A stretch of DNA of 17,140 bases from Bacteroidales bacterium (GTDB lineage Bacteria; Bacteroidota; Bacteroidia; Bacteroidales; VadinHA17). The notes beneath the pieces were generated by a model. The model had not been told where the DNA came from and ran no database searches. It worked only from the letters and a program-made list of their open reading frames with translations. Of the stretch, positions 1-9,523 are shown in pieces. The position numbers and the translations under genes are program-made. The stretch is taken from contig JAUYBT010000098.1 in NCBI GenBank assembly GCA_030692905.1, positions 1 to 17,140 of the forward strand. Direction: 5' to 3'. Positions within the stretch are counted from its first letter, which is position 1. Each line of letters begins with the position of its first letter.

Positions 1-427
1 CTAAAATTACTACTGATTCTTTATCTGATGAATCAAGTAAAAAAGGGAGATCTTTAACAACGACTTTTCATTCTTTTGAAAAAGTTTGTAGCGGATAAAA
101 AATGCCCTTTCGTTTTATATGTTCAGGAAAAACATCAAGGCCAATACTTCCAGCTGTATGTACAACTAAAGTATCGGGGCGGCATTTAAGTGTACTCAGA
201 ACACTTTTAATCCTGTGATCAGGTACAGCAACAATAATGACACCGGTTGAATCGGGAAATTTAAGGTTAGTTGACCATGATGCTTTACAGGAATCAGCAA
301 GTAACCGGCCGCTATTTTCTGATTCTGAAACTATCAGACCAATCCTGAAGCCGGCATGATACAACTCTTTGCATAAAGCGCTTGCCACTTTTCCTGCTCC
401 TGCAAAAGATATGTTGTATTGAATCAT
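1..427 (-). pseudogene. Rossmann-fold / DUF2520 protein, interrupted by in-frame TGA, runs off window
   Basis: The visible N-terminus is a Rossmann-like NAD(P)-binding domain. It has the glycine motif GAGKVA at residues 10-15, the strand and loop VAVPDHRI at 66-73, VVHTAGS at 88-94 and YPLQTFSKE at 111-119. This is the layout of Bacteroidota proteins annotated as Rossmann-like plus DUF2520, whose substrate I do not know. Codon 120 is TGA (68-70). The same frame then continues to the window edge as KVVVKDLPFLLDSS and further residues. Family members, as I recall them, read QTFSKER-KVDF followed by a hydrophobic stretch here, so TGA sits where Arg is usual (CGA or AGA to TGA). I therefore read this as one gene with a nonsense change or a sequencing error. 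Other genes here end in TGA, so recoding is unlikely. The start is ATG at 427; the GTG just upstream is less likely. The C-terminal DUF2520 part lies outside the window. Confidence 0.75.
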
Positions 428-511
428 CACTGAATTTTTCTGAAATATACAAAATTGTCAGGATAATAAATAACCGGAAAAAGGAAAGTACAACTTAACT
501 TATGGGAGAAA

Positions 512-532
512 TCTGGTTTGGGAAAGGCCAGA
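512..532 (-). terminator. weak hairpin just after the lipoprotein stop codon
   Basis: A 5-bp inverted repeat (TCTGG/CCAGA) with an 11-nt loop lies immediately past the lipoprotein stop. On the minus strand it is followed by TTTCTCCC. The stem is short and the T-run poor, so this is only a possible terminator. Confidence 0.25.
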
Positions 533-533
533 A

Positions 534-935
534 TTATTTCTTTCCGTAAAGATCTACTGTGACGTCAGTAACCTGGATCATATAGACCTTATAATAGGTC
601 TGGTAAGAATAATTACTGGTCTGGTAGAGATAATTACATTCCCAGTAAACATGGCCCGATACAAGAAGTATATCGCCTGATTTATAGTCTGTAAATTTTG
701 GGAACATCTCGCCAGGATTGCAGAAATTGTATGTTGCATAAGGGTTATCTAATGGTGTGAATGTGATACTTGTTCCTGTTTCATTGTAATATACTGTTGC
801 CTGCGTATTAGTAAGTGTAAAGAGAATATCTTTCCCGCAACCGCATTTTGCCTGCTTTCTGCAACCTGAATAGGAGAAAACGGGTGCCAATATTATCAAT
901 ACTACAAGAATTTTCCTTATTATTTGACCTCTCAT
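534..935 (-). CDS. predicted Cys-rich lipoprotein, function unknown
   Basis: This 133-aa protein starts with a basic N-region (MRGQIIRK) and a hydrophobic core (ILVVLIILAPVF), and then YSGC with Cys25. That looks like a lipoprotein signal peptide with a slightly non-standard lipobox (Tyr at -3), so the mature protein is probably exported and acylated at Cys25. The mature region begins with clustered cysteines (Cys31, Cys33), has two more (Cys68 and Cys99), and is rich in Tyr, Thr and Asn. This suggests a small secreted beta-rich domain, but I recognise no family. It lies 55 nt downstream of the DUF3467 gene on the same strand. No convincing promoter was found in that gap, so readthrough from the rpoC operon is possible. 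The start is ATG at 935, which places the signal peptide correctly. Confidence 0.7.
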   Translation of the reverse strand: MRGQIIRKILVVLIILAPVFSYSGCRKQAKCGCGKDILFTLTNTQATVYYNETGTSITFTPLDNPYATYNFCNPGEMFPKFTDYKSGDILLVSGHVYWECNYLYQTSNYSYQTYYKVYMIQVTDVTVDLYGKK

Positions 936-990
936 TTAAGAATTATCTAACAGGTTTACAAACTAATAACGGACAAAGTAAATTTTTATT

Positions 991-1308
991 TCATGCCTGG
1001 GCAGTAGGTCCACCGAAACTTAATGGTATTGCAGGTCCCGACCCTTTCACTTCTTTAATTGTCCCATGAACAGACTCATACCTGGCAATATTATCCTGAA
1101 GTGCTGCAACAAGTCTTTTTGCATGTTCAGGAGTAAGTATTATCCTCGATTTAACCTGTGCCTTTGGTATTCCGGGCATTATTCTTACAAAGTCGATAAC
1201 GAATTCAGATGCTGAATGGGTTATAACCGCAAGGTTCGAATAAGTTCCCTGAGCAACTTCTTCATTCAGCTCAATGCTGATCTGTGTCGGGTTTTTGGGA
1301 TCTGTCAT
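991..1308 (-). CDS. DUF3467 domain-containing protein
   Basis: The 105-aa protein matches the DUF3467 family: an N-terminal IELNEEVAQGTYSNLAVITHS strand region, FVIDFVRIMPG at about residues 39-49, and a helix with the motif ILTPEHAKRLVAAL at 57-70, followed by QDNIARYE. The tail (81-105) is Gly/Pro-rich and probably flexible. The biochemical role of the family is unknown. The gene starts 18 nt after the rpoC stop and so is almost certainly co-transcribed with rpoBC. As I recall, this rpoC-DUF3467 adjacency is common in Bacteroidota, which hints at a link to transcription or ribosome synthesis, but that is inference. The start is ATG at 1308 and the stop is TGA. Confidence 0.85.
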   Translation of the reverse strand: MTDPKNPTQISIELNEEVAQGTYSNLAVITHSASEFVIDFVRIMPGIPKAQVKSRIILTPEHAKRLVAALQDNIARYESVHGTIKEVKGSGPAIPLSFGGPTAQA

Positions 1309-1326
1309 TGTCTTAAATAATTAATT

Positions 1327-4300
1327 CTACCTTTTTGTTTCCGCTTCAATTTCCTCTTTGTCGCCAACAAGATTTTCATACTCTTCCAGTGAACCGACGA
1401 TTATGCCATTATACTGCCGCTGCCCTGTTCCTGCGGGAATAAGGTGGCCGACGATAACATTTTCCTTCAGTCCTTCAAGTCTGTCAATCTTGCCTAGAAT
1501 CGCAGCTTCGTTCAGTACTTTAGTGGTTTCCTGGAAAGAGGCAGCTGAGAAGAAACTATTGGTCTGAAGTGCTGCTCTTGTAATACCCTGCAATACCTGG
1601 CTTGAAGTTGCGGGAATAGCATCTCTCGCTTCAACAATCTTCAGGTCGCGACGCTTCAGAACAGAATTGTCATCTCTGAGTTTACGGGCTGATATAATCA
1701 TACCTGGCCGCAAAGTTTGTGAATCGCCACCCTCAATAATCACTTTTTTTCCATATATCCAGTCATTTTCATCCATGAAATCCAATTTATCAACAACCTG
1801 TCTTTCAAGGAATTTCGTATCACCTGGATCAACAATCTCTACCTTGCGCATCATCTGGCGGACAATGATTTCAAAGTGTTTATCATTTATCTTAACTCCC
1901 TGTAAACGATAAACTTCCTGAATCTCATTAACAATATATTCCTGAACCTTTGTTGGCCCTTTAATCGCAAGTATATCGGATGGAGTAATTGCACCATCTG
2001 AAAGTGGAATACCTGCCTTTACATAATCATTTTCCTGTACAAGGATCTGTTTTGAGAGTGGTACAAGGTATTTTTTTGTCTCATCAGTTTTTGACTTGAT
2101 CGAAATTTCCCTGTTACCTCTTTTGATCTTTCCGAATGTTACTTCACCGTCGATCTCTGATACGGTGGCGGGGTTAGATGGATTACGTGCTTCAAATAGT
2201 TCTGTAACACGAGGAAGACCACCTGTTATATCGCCCGATTTTCCAACGGCACGTGGTATTTTGGCAAGCACTTCACCAGCCTCTGCCATCTTATTGGTAT
2301 CAACAACAAGGTGAGAACCTACAGGAAGATTATATATTCTGAGCTCTTCACCTTTCGGTGATAAGATTTTTATCGCCGGGTTCTTTGTTTTGTCCCTGCT
2401 CTCAATAATAACTTTCTCCTTAAATCCGGTCTGTTCGTCAGACTCTTCACGGAATGTAATACCTTCAATAAGAAAATCATATCCTATTTTCCCTGCCATT
2501 TCAGAAATAATAACGGCATTAAAAGGATCCCATTCGCAGATAAGTTTACCCTTTTCAATCTCCTGTCCTGGCTTAATATAAAGTTTTGAGCCATAAGGAA
2601 TTGTATGTGTTGTGAGAGCAATACCGGTTTTCTTGTCAACTATCCTTAATTCTGCAAGACGTCCGATAACTATATCAATTTCACCTTTTTCAGTATCTTT
2701 TTTAGGAACTGTTCTGATCTCCTCAATTTCAGCTATACCACCGTAACGTGCAACAAGCCTCGACTCGGTAGTAATGTTCGATGCAGTACCTCCAACGTGG
2801 AATGTACGAAGAGTCAGCTGAGTACCGGGTTCACCAATACTCTGAGCAGCAATAACACCGACTGCTTCACCTTTCTGAACCATACGCCCGTTAGCCAGGT
2901 TACGACCATAGCATTTTGCACATACTCCTTTTTTGGATTCGCACGTAAGGACAGAACGGATCTCAACCTGCTCAATAGGAGAATCTTCAATTTTTCTAGC
3001 AAGATCTTCAGTAAGTTCCCGCCCTGATTCAACAATCAGTTCGCCGGTAAGGGGGTGGTACACATTATGAACAGTTGTACGGCCGAGAATTCTTTCGTAC
3101 AGAGATTCAACTACTTCCTCATTCTTCTTGATTGCAGTAGCAACCAAGCCTCTCAGTGTACCACAGTCTTCCTCATTAATGATGACATCCTGTGAAACGT
3201 CAACAAGACGACGGGTCAGATAACCTGCGTCTGCTGTTTTTAAAGCGGTATCGGCAAGACCTTTACGTGCACCGTGGGTTGAAATGAAGTATTCAAGAAC
3301 CGACAACCCCTCTTTAAAGTTCGACAGAATCGGGTTTTCAATGATCTCGGAACCTGATGAGCCTGATTTCTGAGGCTTAGCCATAAGACCCCTCATACCT
3401 GAAAGCTGACGTATCTGTTCCTTTGAACCCCTTGCACCTGAATCAAGCATCATGTAAACAGAATTGAACCCCTGCTTATCATTTGAAAGCTGCTTCATCA
3501 GCGTCTGAGTAAGCCTTGCATTAACGTGTGTCCAGATATCAATTATCTGGTTATATCGTTCGTTATTGGTAATGAATCCCATACTATAGTTATTCAGCAC
3601 CTCTTCAACCTGCTCATATCCCTCAGCGACGAATTTTGTCTTTTCATCAGGTATGATAACATCATCAAGGTTAAATGACAAACCGCCTTTAAATGCGGAA
3701 TAGAATCCGAGGTTTTTAATCGCATCGAGGAAATCAGCAGTTTTTGCAGTTCCGGCAAGTTTAAGAACCCGCCCGATTATATCTCTTAATGATTTTTTTG
3801 TTAAGATCTCATTGATGAAACCAACCTCCCGGGGAACATATTGATTAAATATAACTCTTCCAACGGTTGTCTCAACCAGGTGGTTAACGGACTCTCCATC
3901 AACCCTGTCGTCAACTTTAACTTTAATAACAGCGTGAAGATCAATCTGTCCTTCGTTATATGCAATGTTAACCTCCTGTGGCGAGTAGAAAATAAGTCCT
4001 TCTCCTCTAACCTTCTCGGTTTCAGTGCTTTTCCTTCCTTTTGTAATATAATAAAGACCAAGAACCATGTCCTGCGACGGAACAGTTATAGGGGCACCGT
4101 TAGCCGGGTTTAGAATATTGTGTGAAGCGAGCATGAGCATCTGAGCCTCCAGAACCGCACCATTGCCAAGTGGAAGATGAACAGCCATCTGGTCACCATC
4201 GAAGTCAGCGTTAAAAGCAGTACAAACAAGTGGATGGAGCTGGATAGCTTTTCCTTCAATCAGTTTTGGCTGAAAAGCCTGAATACCAAGCCTGTGAAGA

Positions 4301-5619
4301 GTCGGAGCACGGTTTAGAAGGACTGGATGTCCTTTAAGTACGTTTTCCAGAATATCCCATACGACCGGATCTTTTCTGTCAACAATTTTCTTTGCCGATT
4401 TAACTGTTTTTACAATACCGCGTTCAATCAGTTTACGGATAATGAATGGCTTATAAAGTTCTGCAGCCATATCTTTTGGCAAACCGCATTCGTGCAGTCC
4501 GAGTTCAGGGCCAACGACAATTACGGAACGGGCAGAGTAGTCAACTCTTTTACCGAGCAGGTTCTGACGGAACCTCCCCTGTTTTCCTTTAAGGCTATCA
4601 CTTAGCGACTTAAGAGGGCGGTTAGCATCTGTCTTTACGGCATTTGCTTTCCGTGAGTTATCGAAGAGAGAATCGACAGCTTCCTGAAGCATGCGCTTTT
4701 CGTTTCGCAGGATCACTTCCGGAGCTTTGATCTCAATAAGTCTTTTCAGACGGTTATTCCTGATGATCACCCTTCTGTAAAGGTCATTCAGGTCGCTGGT
4801 CGCAAATCGTCCACCATCAAGAGGAACAAGAGGCCTCAGTTCAGGAGGAATAACAGGGACCACCTTTATGATCATCCATTCAGGTTTGTTAACCAGTTTG
4901 GAATCTCTGAAAGCTTCAACAACCTGAAGGCGTTTAAGTGCCTCATTTTTACGCTGTTGAGAAGTTTCTGTATTGGCTTTATGACGAAGTGAATATGACA
5001 TATCGTCAAGATCGATACGGCTGAGAAGTTTATAAAGAGCCTCAGCGCCCATATCTGCAACAAACTTATCAGGGTGACTATCTTCAAGATATTGGTTTTC
5101 TTTTGGAAGGGATTCAGTAATCTCCAGATATTCCTCTTCTGTCAGAAAATCGAGATATTTGACACCATCCACTGCTTTTACACCAGGGTTGATTACGACA
5201 TATCTCTCATAATAAATAATAGAATCAAGCTTCTTGGTCGGAAGTCCAAGCAGATATCCGATTTTATTCGGTAATGAGCGGAAATACCAGATATGGGCAA
5301 CAGGAACTACAAGAGAAATGTGCCCCATCCTTTCACGACGAACCTTCTTTTCTGTAACCTCAACACCGCAACGGTCGCAAACGATTCCTTTATAACGGAT
5401 TCTTTTATACTTTCCGCAATGGCACTCGTAATCTTTTACCGGACCAAAAATCCTTTCGCAGAATAGGCCATCGCGCTCAGGCTTATAAGTACGGTAATTT
5501 ATCGTCTCGGGCTTCAGTACTTCACCACTTGAGCGATCAAGTATTTCTTCAGGTGAAGCAAGACCTATTGAGATTTTTGAGTAACTGGTCTTTGTTTTGT
5601 TATCTCTTCTGAATGACAT
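1327..5619 (-). CDS. rpoC: DNA-directed RNA polymerase subunit beta'
   Basis: This is the catalytic beta' subunit of RNA polymerase, 1430 aa, a normal length for Bacteroidota. Domains in order: the N-terminal zinc-binding domain with Cys66, Cys68, Cys81 and Cys84; the clamp and rudder region; the active-site loop NADFDGDQ at 470-477 with the Mg-binding aspartates 472, 474 and 476; the bridge helix around 787-811 (GLADTALKTADAGYLTRRL); the second zinc site Cys819, Cys893, Cys900 and Cys903; and the trigger-loop start with GEPGTQLTLRTF and His941. All key residues are present. The gene starts 53 nt after rpoB with no Shine-Dalgarno, only an A/T-rich leader. It ends in TAG 18 nt before the DUF3467 gene, so rpoB, rpoC and DUF3467 form one transcription unit. 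I see no inserted domain or disruption. Confidence 0.99.
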   Translation of the reverse strand: MSFRRDNKTKTSYSKISIGLASPEEILDRSSGEVLKPETINYRTYKPERDGLFCERIFGPVKDYECHCGKYKRIRYKGIVCDRCGVEVTEKKVRRERMGHISLVVPVAHIWYFRSLPNKIGYLLGLPTKKLDSIIYYERYVVINPGVKAVDGVKYLDFLTEEEYLEITESLPKENQYLEDSHPDKFVADMGAEALYKLLSRIDLDDMSYSLRHKANTETSQQRKNEALKRLQVVEAFRDSKLVNKPEWMIIKVVPVIPPELRPLVPLDGGRFATSDLNDLYRRVIIRNNRLKRLIEIKAPEVILRNEKRMLQEAVDSLFDNSRKANAVKTDANRPLKSLSDSLKGKQGRFRQNLLGKRVDYSARSVIVVGPELGLHECGLPKDMAAELYKPFIIRKLIERGIVKTVKSAKKIVDRKDPVVWDILENVLKGHPVLLNRAPTLHRLGIQAFQPKLIEGKAIQLHPLVCTAFNADFDGDQMAVHLPLGNGAVLEAQMLMLASHNILNPANGAPITVPSQDMVLGLYYITKGRKSTETEKVRGEGLIFYSPQEVNIAYNEGQIDLHAVIKVKVDDRVDGESVNHLVETTVGRVIFNQYVPREVGFINEILTKKSLRDIIGRVLKLAGTAKTADFLDAIKNLGFYSAFKGGLSFNLDDVIIPDEKTKFVAEGYEQVEEVLNNYSMGFITNNERYNQIIDIWTHVNARLTQTLMKQLSNDKQGFNSVYMMLDSGARGSKEQIRQLSGMRGLMAKPQKSGSSGSEIIENPILSNFKEGLSVLEYFISTHGARKGLADTALKTADAGYLTRRLVDVSQDVIINEEDCGTLRGLVATAIKKNEEVVESLYERILGRTTVHNVYHPLTGELIVESGRELTEDLARKIEDSPIEQVEIRSVLTCESKKGVCAKCYGRNLANGRMVQKGEAVGVIAAQSIGEPGTQLTLRTFHVGGTASNITTESRLVARYGGIAEIEEIRTVPKKDTEKGEIDIVIGRLAELRIVDKKTGIALTTHTIPYGSKLYIKPGQEIEKGKLICEWDPFNAVIISEMAGKIGYDFLIEGITFREESDEQTGFKEKVIIESRDKTKNPAIKILSPKGEELRIYNLPVGSHLVVDTNKMAEAGEVLAKIPRAVGKSGDITGGLPRVTELFEARNPSNPATVSEIDGEVTFGKIKRGNREISIKSKTDETKKYLVPLSKQILVQENDYVKAGIPLSDGAITPSDILAIKGPTKVQEYIVNEIQEVYRLQGVKINDKHFEIIVRQMMRKVEIVDPGDTKFLERQVVDKLDFMDENDWIYGKKVIIEGGDSQTLRPGMIISARKLRDDNSVLKRRDLKIVEARDAIPATSSQVLQGITRAALQTNSFFSAASFQETTKVLNEAAILGKIDRLEGLKENVIVGHLIPAGTGQRQYNGIIVGSLEEYENLVGDKEEIEAETKR

Positions 5620-5672
5620 ATGCTGAATATTTTTTTATTCTAAAACTAAAAATTCAAAACCTTGCGAAATAC

Positions 5673-8600
5673 TTAATCAAGTATTACACTCAGTCCGAGA
5701 CCTCTCAGTTCATGCAACAGAACATTAAGTGATTCGGGAATACCCGGGAAAGGCATTGGTTCGCCTTTCACAATTGCCTCATATGCTTTGGCACGGCCAA
5801 CAACATCATCAGATTTAATTGTGAGTATCTCCTGGAGAATATGAGCAGCCCCAAATGCTTCGAGGGCCCAGACTTCCATTTCACCAAAACGTTGACCTCC
5901 AAACTGAGCTTTACCACCTAACGGCTGCTGTGTAATGAGTGAGTAAGGTCCTATTGAGCGGGCATGCATCTTATCGTCAACCATATGGCCAAGTTTAAGC
6001 ATGTATATAACGCCTACGGTTGCAGGCTGGTCGAATCTTTCGCCTGTGCCACCATCATAGAGATATGTCTTCCCAAACTTCGGAAGGTTTGCCTCTTCGG
6101 TATAACCATTGATCTGACTAATAGTTGCACCATCAAAAATCGGTGTTGAGAACTGAAGTCCGAGTTTCTGACCGGCCCATCCGAGAACAGTTTCGTAAAT
6201 CTGTCCAAGGTTCATCCTCGAGGGAACACCGAGCGGGTTCAAAACAATATCAACTGGTGTACCATCTTCAAGGAAAGGCATATCCTCGGCACGAACGATC
6301 CTGGCCACAATACCTTTGTTACCATGGCGGCCAGCCATCTTATCACCTACCTTAATCTTGCGTTTCTTGGCAATGTACACTTTTGCAAGACGTACAATAC
6401 CTGCTGGCAGCTCATCACCAATTGTAATATTATATTTCTTGCGCTTGTAAGTACCATCAATCTCCTTATACTTAATAATATAGTTATGGAGAAGTAGTTT
6501 GATACTGTCATTTTTCTTCTTATCGGTAGTCCACTTATTGGGATTGGCATTAAGAAAATCAACCTCCTGAAGTTGTTTCAGAGTGAACTTGCTTCCTTTA
6601 GGTATAACATCTACATTAAGATAATCCTTGACACCCTGTGATGTTTTCCCGTTTACAAGAATGAAAAGTTTATCAACAAGCCTTGCTTTAAGTTCATCTA
6701 TGCTTCTGTTGAACTCAGTTTCAATTTTGTCGAGCAGAGGTTTTTCCACTGCTTTGGCTTTCCTGTCTTTGATAGCCCTGGTAAACAGCTTTTTATCGAT
6801 GACGACCCCTTCGAGGGAAGGGCCTGCTTTCAGAGATGCATCTTTAACATCGCCGGCTTTATCACCGAAGATAGCGCGCAGCAGTTTTTCTTCAGGTGAA
6901 GGATCTGATTCTCCTTTTGGTGTAATCTTACCGATAAGGATATCGCCTGGTCTGATGTGTGCTCCTATCCTGATAAGCCCATTCTCATCGAGGTTTTTAG
7001 TAGCTTCCTCGCTTACATTAGGAATATCGGATGTAAGCTCTTCAAGACCACGTTTTGTGTCGCGCACTTCAAGTTGGTATTCATCGATATGAACGGATGT
7101 GAAGTAGTCTTCCTGAACAACTTTCTCTGAGATTACTATTGCATCTTCAAAGTTATAACCTTTCCATGGCATGAAAGCCACTTTGAGGTTTCTACCGAGA
7201 GCCAGTTCACCATGTTTAGTTCCATAACCTTCTGTAAGTACCTGTCCTTTAGTTACTTTTTCACCTTTTTTTACAACTGGTACAAGGTTGATACATGTAT
7301 TCTGGTTTGTTTTCTTATATTTTGGAAGTGTATAACGTCTGATATCATCATCAAAGCTTACGAACTTCTCCTCATCGGTACGTGTGTACCTTATAACAAT
7401 TTCATTTGAATCGACGAATTCAACCACTCCGTCGCCTTCTGCCACGTATATAATGCGGCTGTCTCTGATCACCTGTGCCTCGAGACCGGTGCCAACTATG
7501 GGTGCTTCCGGGCTGATGAGCGGAACTGCCTGGCGCATCATGTTTGATCCCATGAGTGCCCTGTTTGCATCGTCGTGTTCAAGGAATGGAATAAGTGAAG
7601 CAGCTATTGAAGCAATCTGGTTTGGGGCAACGTCCATAAGATCTACCTTTGAAACTTCCTCAAATGGATAATCAGCTTCGTATCTGCATTTTGCCCTGAG
7701 GTTTTCGAAATGTCCGTCTTTAAGGAGCGGAGCATTTGCCTGGGCAATCATTTTTTCTTCTTCTTCTTCAGCACTGAGCCATACAACACCATCTTCACCG
7801 AAGTCGACCTGTGAATCCTTAACTTTAAGGTATGGCGTTTCGATAAATCCCAGAGTATTTATTTTGGCGTAAACGCATAGAGATGATATAAGCCCGATGT
7901 TTGGTCCTTCAGGAGTTTCGATAGGGCAAAGCCGTCCATAATGGGTATAGTGAACGTCCCTTACTTCAAATCCTGCTCTTTCACGGGAAAGACCTCCTGG
8001 TCCCAGGGCTGACATACGACGTTTGTGTGTCATTTCAGCAAGTGGGTTGGTCTGATCCATGAACTGCGACAGCTGGTTTGTTCCGAAGAATGAGTTAATT
8101 ACCGATGAAAGGGTTTTTGAATTGATCAGGTCGACAGGTGTAAACACCTCATTATCCCTGACATTCATTCTTTCGCGTATTGTACGTGCCATACGGGCAA
8201 GACCTACACCGAACTGTGAATATAACTGTTCTCCTACGGTACGGACCCTTCTGTTACTCAGGTGGTCGATATCGTCTATATCGGTCTTGGAGTTAATAAG
8301 TTCGATAAGGTAACCGATAATCTTGATAATATCTTCTCTTGTAAGAATTTTAACATTCTTTTCGGTGTTAAGGCCCAGTTTCTTATTTATCCTGTAGCGT
8401 CCTACTTCACCAAGGTCATATCTTTTATCGGAGAAGAACAGCTTGTCAATAACATCGCGTGCTGTTGCTTCGTCGGGTGGTTCAGCGTTACGCAACTGAC
8501 GGTAAATATAGATAACTGCCTCCTTTTCTGAGTTACAAGGATCTTTCTGAAGTGTGTTATATATTATTGCATAATCCGAGAGAGTTGAATCGTCTTTATG

Positions 8601-9482
8601 CAAAAGAATTGTTTTTGCACCTGAATCAACTATCATATCGACATGTTCCGATTCTATAACCGTTTCCCTGTCGAGGATTACTTCATTTCTTTCAATTGAA
8701 ACCACCTCACCTGTATCTTCGTCAACAAAGTCTTCGACCCATGTCTTCAGTACCCTGGCAGCCAGTTTACGTCCGACCAGTTTTTTGATATTTGTTTTTG
8801 ATACTTTATGCTCTTCGGCAAGGTTAAAAATCTCGAGTATCTCCTTATCGCTCTCGAACCCGATAGCGCGGAGGAGAGTTGTTACCGGCAGTTTTTTCTT
8901 TCTGTCGATATATGCATACATCACATTATTGATATCGGTAGCAAACTCTATCCAGGAGCCTTTGAAAGGAATAATCCTGGCGGAATAGAGTTTAGTTCCG
9001 TTAGCATGAATGCTTTGACCAAAGAAAACCCCCGGGGATCTGTGTAACTGTGAAACAACCACTCTTTCAGCACCATTAACAACAAATGTAGCACGATCTG
9101 TCATATAGGGTACGGTTCCAAGATAAACATCCTGGATAACTGTATCAAAATCCTCATGTTCGGGGTCGGTACAATAAAGTTTTAGTTTTGCTTTAAGAGG
9201 AACGCTGAAAGTAAGTCCGCGTTCGATACACTCTTCTATTGTATAGCGTGGAGGGTCAATATAATAATCCAGAAATTCAAGAACGAAATTGTTCCTTGTA
9301 TCAGTTATAGGGAAATTTTCCGTAAAGACCTTAAAAAGTCCCTCTCTTTTCCTGTTTTCGGGAGTAGTTCCAAGTTGAAAGAACTCACCGAAGGATTTTA
9401 ACTGAATCTCCAGAAAATCAGGGTATTCAAGCTGATTTTTTCTGGATGCGAAACTTATTCTTTCAGTATTTTTTGAAGACAT
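5673..9482 (-). CDS. rpoB: DNA-directed RNA polymerase subunit beta
   Basis: The beta subunit of RNA polymerase, 1269 aa, is full length for Bacteroidota. The rifampicin-binding cluster is at about 465-493 (FFGTNQLSQFMDQTNPL, then AEMTHKRRMSALGPGG). The residues equivalent to E. coli Asp516, His526 and Ser531 are Asp476, His486 and Ser491, all of wild-type identity, so no classical resistance change is present. CPIETPEGPNIGLI (519-532) and GRHGNKGIVARI near the C-terminal third are conserved core motifs, and the C-terminus that packs against beta' is intact. The gene lies 97 nt downstream of rplL, a gap that holds a strong hairpin which may limit readthrough. It is 53 nt upstream of rpoC. The start is ATG at 9482 in an A/T-rich leader without Shine-Dalgarno; the stop is TAA. 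Confidence 0.99.
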   Translation of the reverse strand: MSSKNTERISFASRKNQLEYPDFLEIQLKSFGEFFQLGTTPENRKREGLFKVFTENFPITDTRNNFVLEFLDYYIDPPRYTIEECIERGLTFSVPLKAKLKLYCTDPEHEDFDTVIQDVYLGTVPYMTDRATFVVNGAERVVVSQLHRSPGVFFGQSIHANGTKLYSARIIPFKGSWIEFATDINNVMYAYIDRKKKLPVTTLLRAIGFESDKEILEIFNLAEEHKVSKTNIKKLVGRKLAARVLKTWVEDFVDEDTGEVVSIERNEVILDRETVIESEHVDMIVDSGAKTILLHKDDSTLSDYAIIYNTLQKDPCNSEKEAVIYIYRQLRNAEPPDEATARDVIDKLFFSDKRYDLGEVGRYRINKKLGLNTEKNVKILTREDIIKIIGYLIELINSKTDIDDIDHLSNRRVRTVGEQLYSQFGVGLARMARTIRERMNVRDNEVFTPVDLINSKTLSSVINSFFGTNQLSQFMDQTNPLAEMTHKRRMSALGPGGLSRERAGFEVRDVHYTHYGRLCPIETPEGPNIGLISSLCVYAKINTLGFIETPYLKVKDSQVDFGEDGVVWLSAEEEEEKMIAQANAPLLKDGHFENLRAKCRYEADYPFEEVSKVDLMDVAPNQIASIAASLIPFLEHDDANRALMGSNMMRQAVPLISPEAPIVGTGLEAQVIRDSRIIYVAEGDGVVEFVDSNEIVIRYTRTDEEKFVSFDDDIRRYTLPKYKKTNQNTCINLVPVVKKGEKVTKGQVLTEGYGTKHGELALGRNLKVAFMPWKGYNFEDAIVISEKVVQEDYFTSVHIDEYQLEVRDTKRGLEELTSDIPNVSEEATKNLDENGLIRIGAHIRPGDILIGKITPKGESDPSPEEKLLRAIFGDKAGDVKDASLKAGPSLEGVVIDKKLFTRAIKDRKAKAVEKPLLDKIETEFNRSIDELKARLVDKLFILVNGKTSQGVKDYLNVDVIPKGSKFTLKQLQEVDFLNANPNKWTTDKKKNDSIKLLLHNYIIKYKEIDGTYKRKKYNITIGDELPAGIVRLAKVYIAKKRKIKVGDKMAGRHGNKGIVARIVRAEDMPFLEDGTPVDIVLNPLGVPSRMNLGQIYETVLGWAGQKLGLQFSTPIFDGATISQINGYTEEANLPKFGKTYLYDGGTGERFDQPATVGVIYMLKLGHMVDDKMHARSIGPYSLITQQPLGGKAQFGGQRFGEMEVWALEAFGAAHILQEILTIKSDDVVGRAKAYEAIVKGEPMPFPGIPESLNVLLHELRGLGLSVILD

Positions 9483-9523
9483 TTATTAAAAGATTAAGTG
9501 AACTTATTATTTAAAGAACAAAA

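Noticed and set aside
68..70. UGA recoded as an amino acid
   Set aside because: rpsU and the DUF3467 gene end in TGA at their expected lengths, no selenocysteine-type element was seen, and this position is normally Arg.
936..990. Promoter candidates TTACTTTG and TTAGTTTG before the lipoprotein gene
   Set aside because: Both break the TA of TAnnTTTG and have no TTG at the right distance.
6628..7092. 154-codon open frame on the plus strand
   Set aside because: It lies wholly inside rpoB on the opposite strand and resembles no protein; a low-complexity Ser/Leu-rich shadow frame. The other plus-strand frames inside rpoB, rpoC, tuf and rplL were rejected for the same reason.
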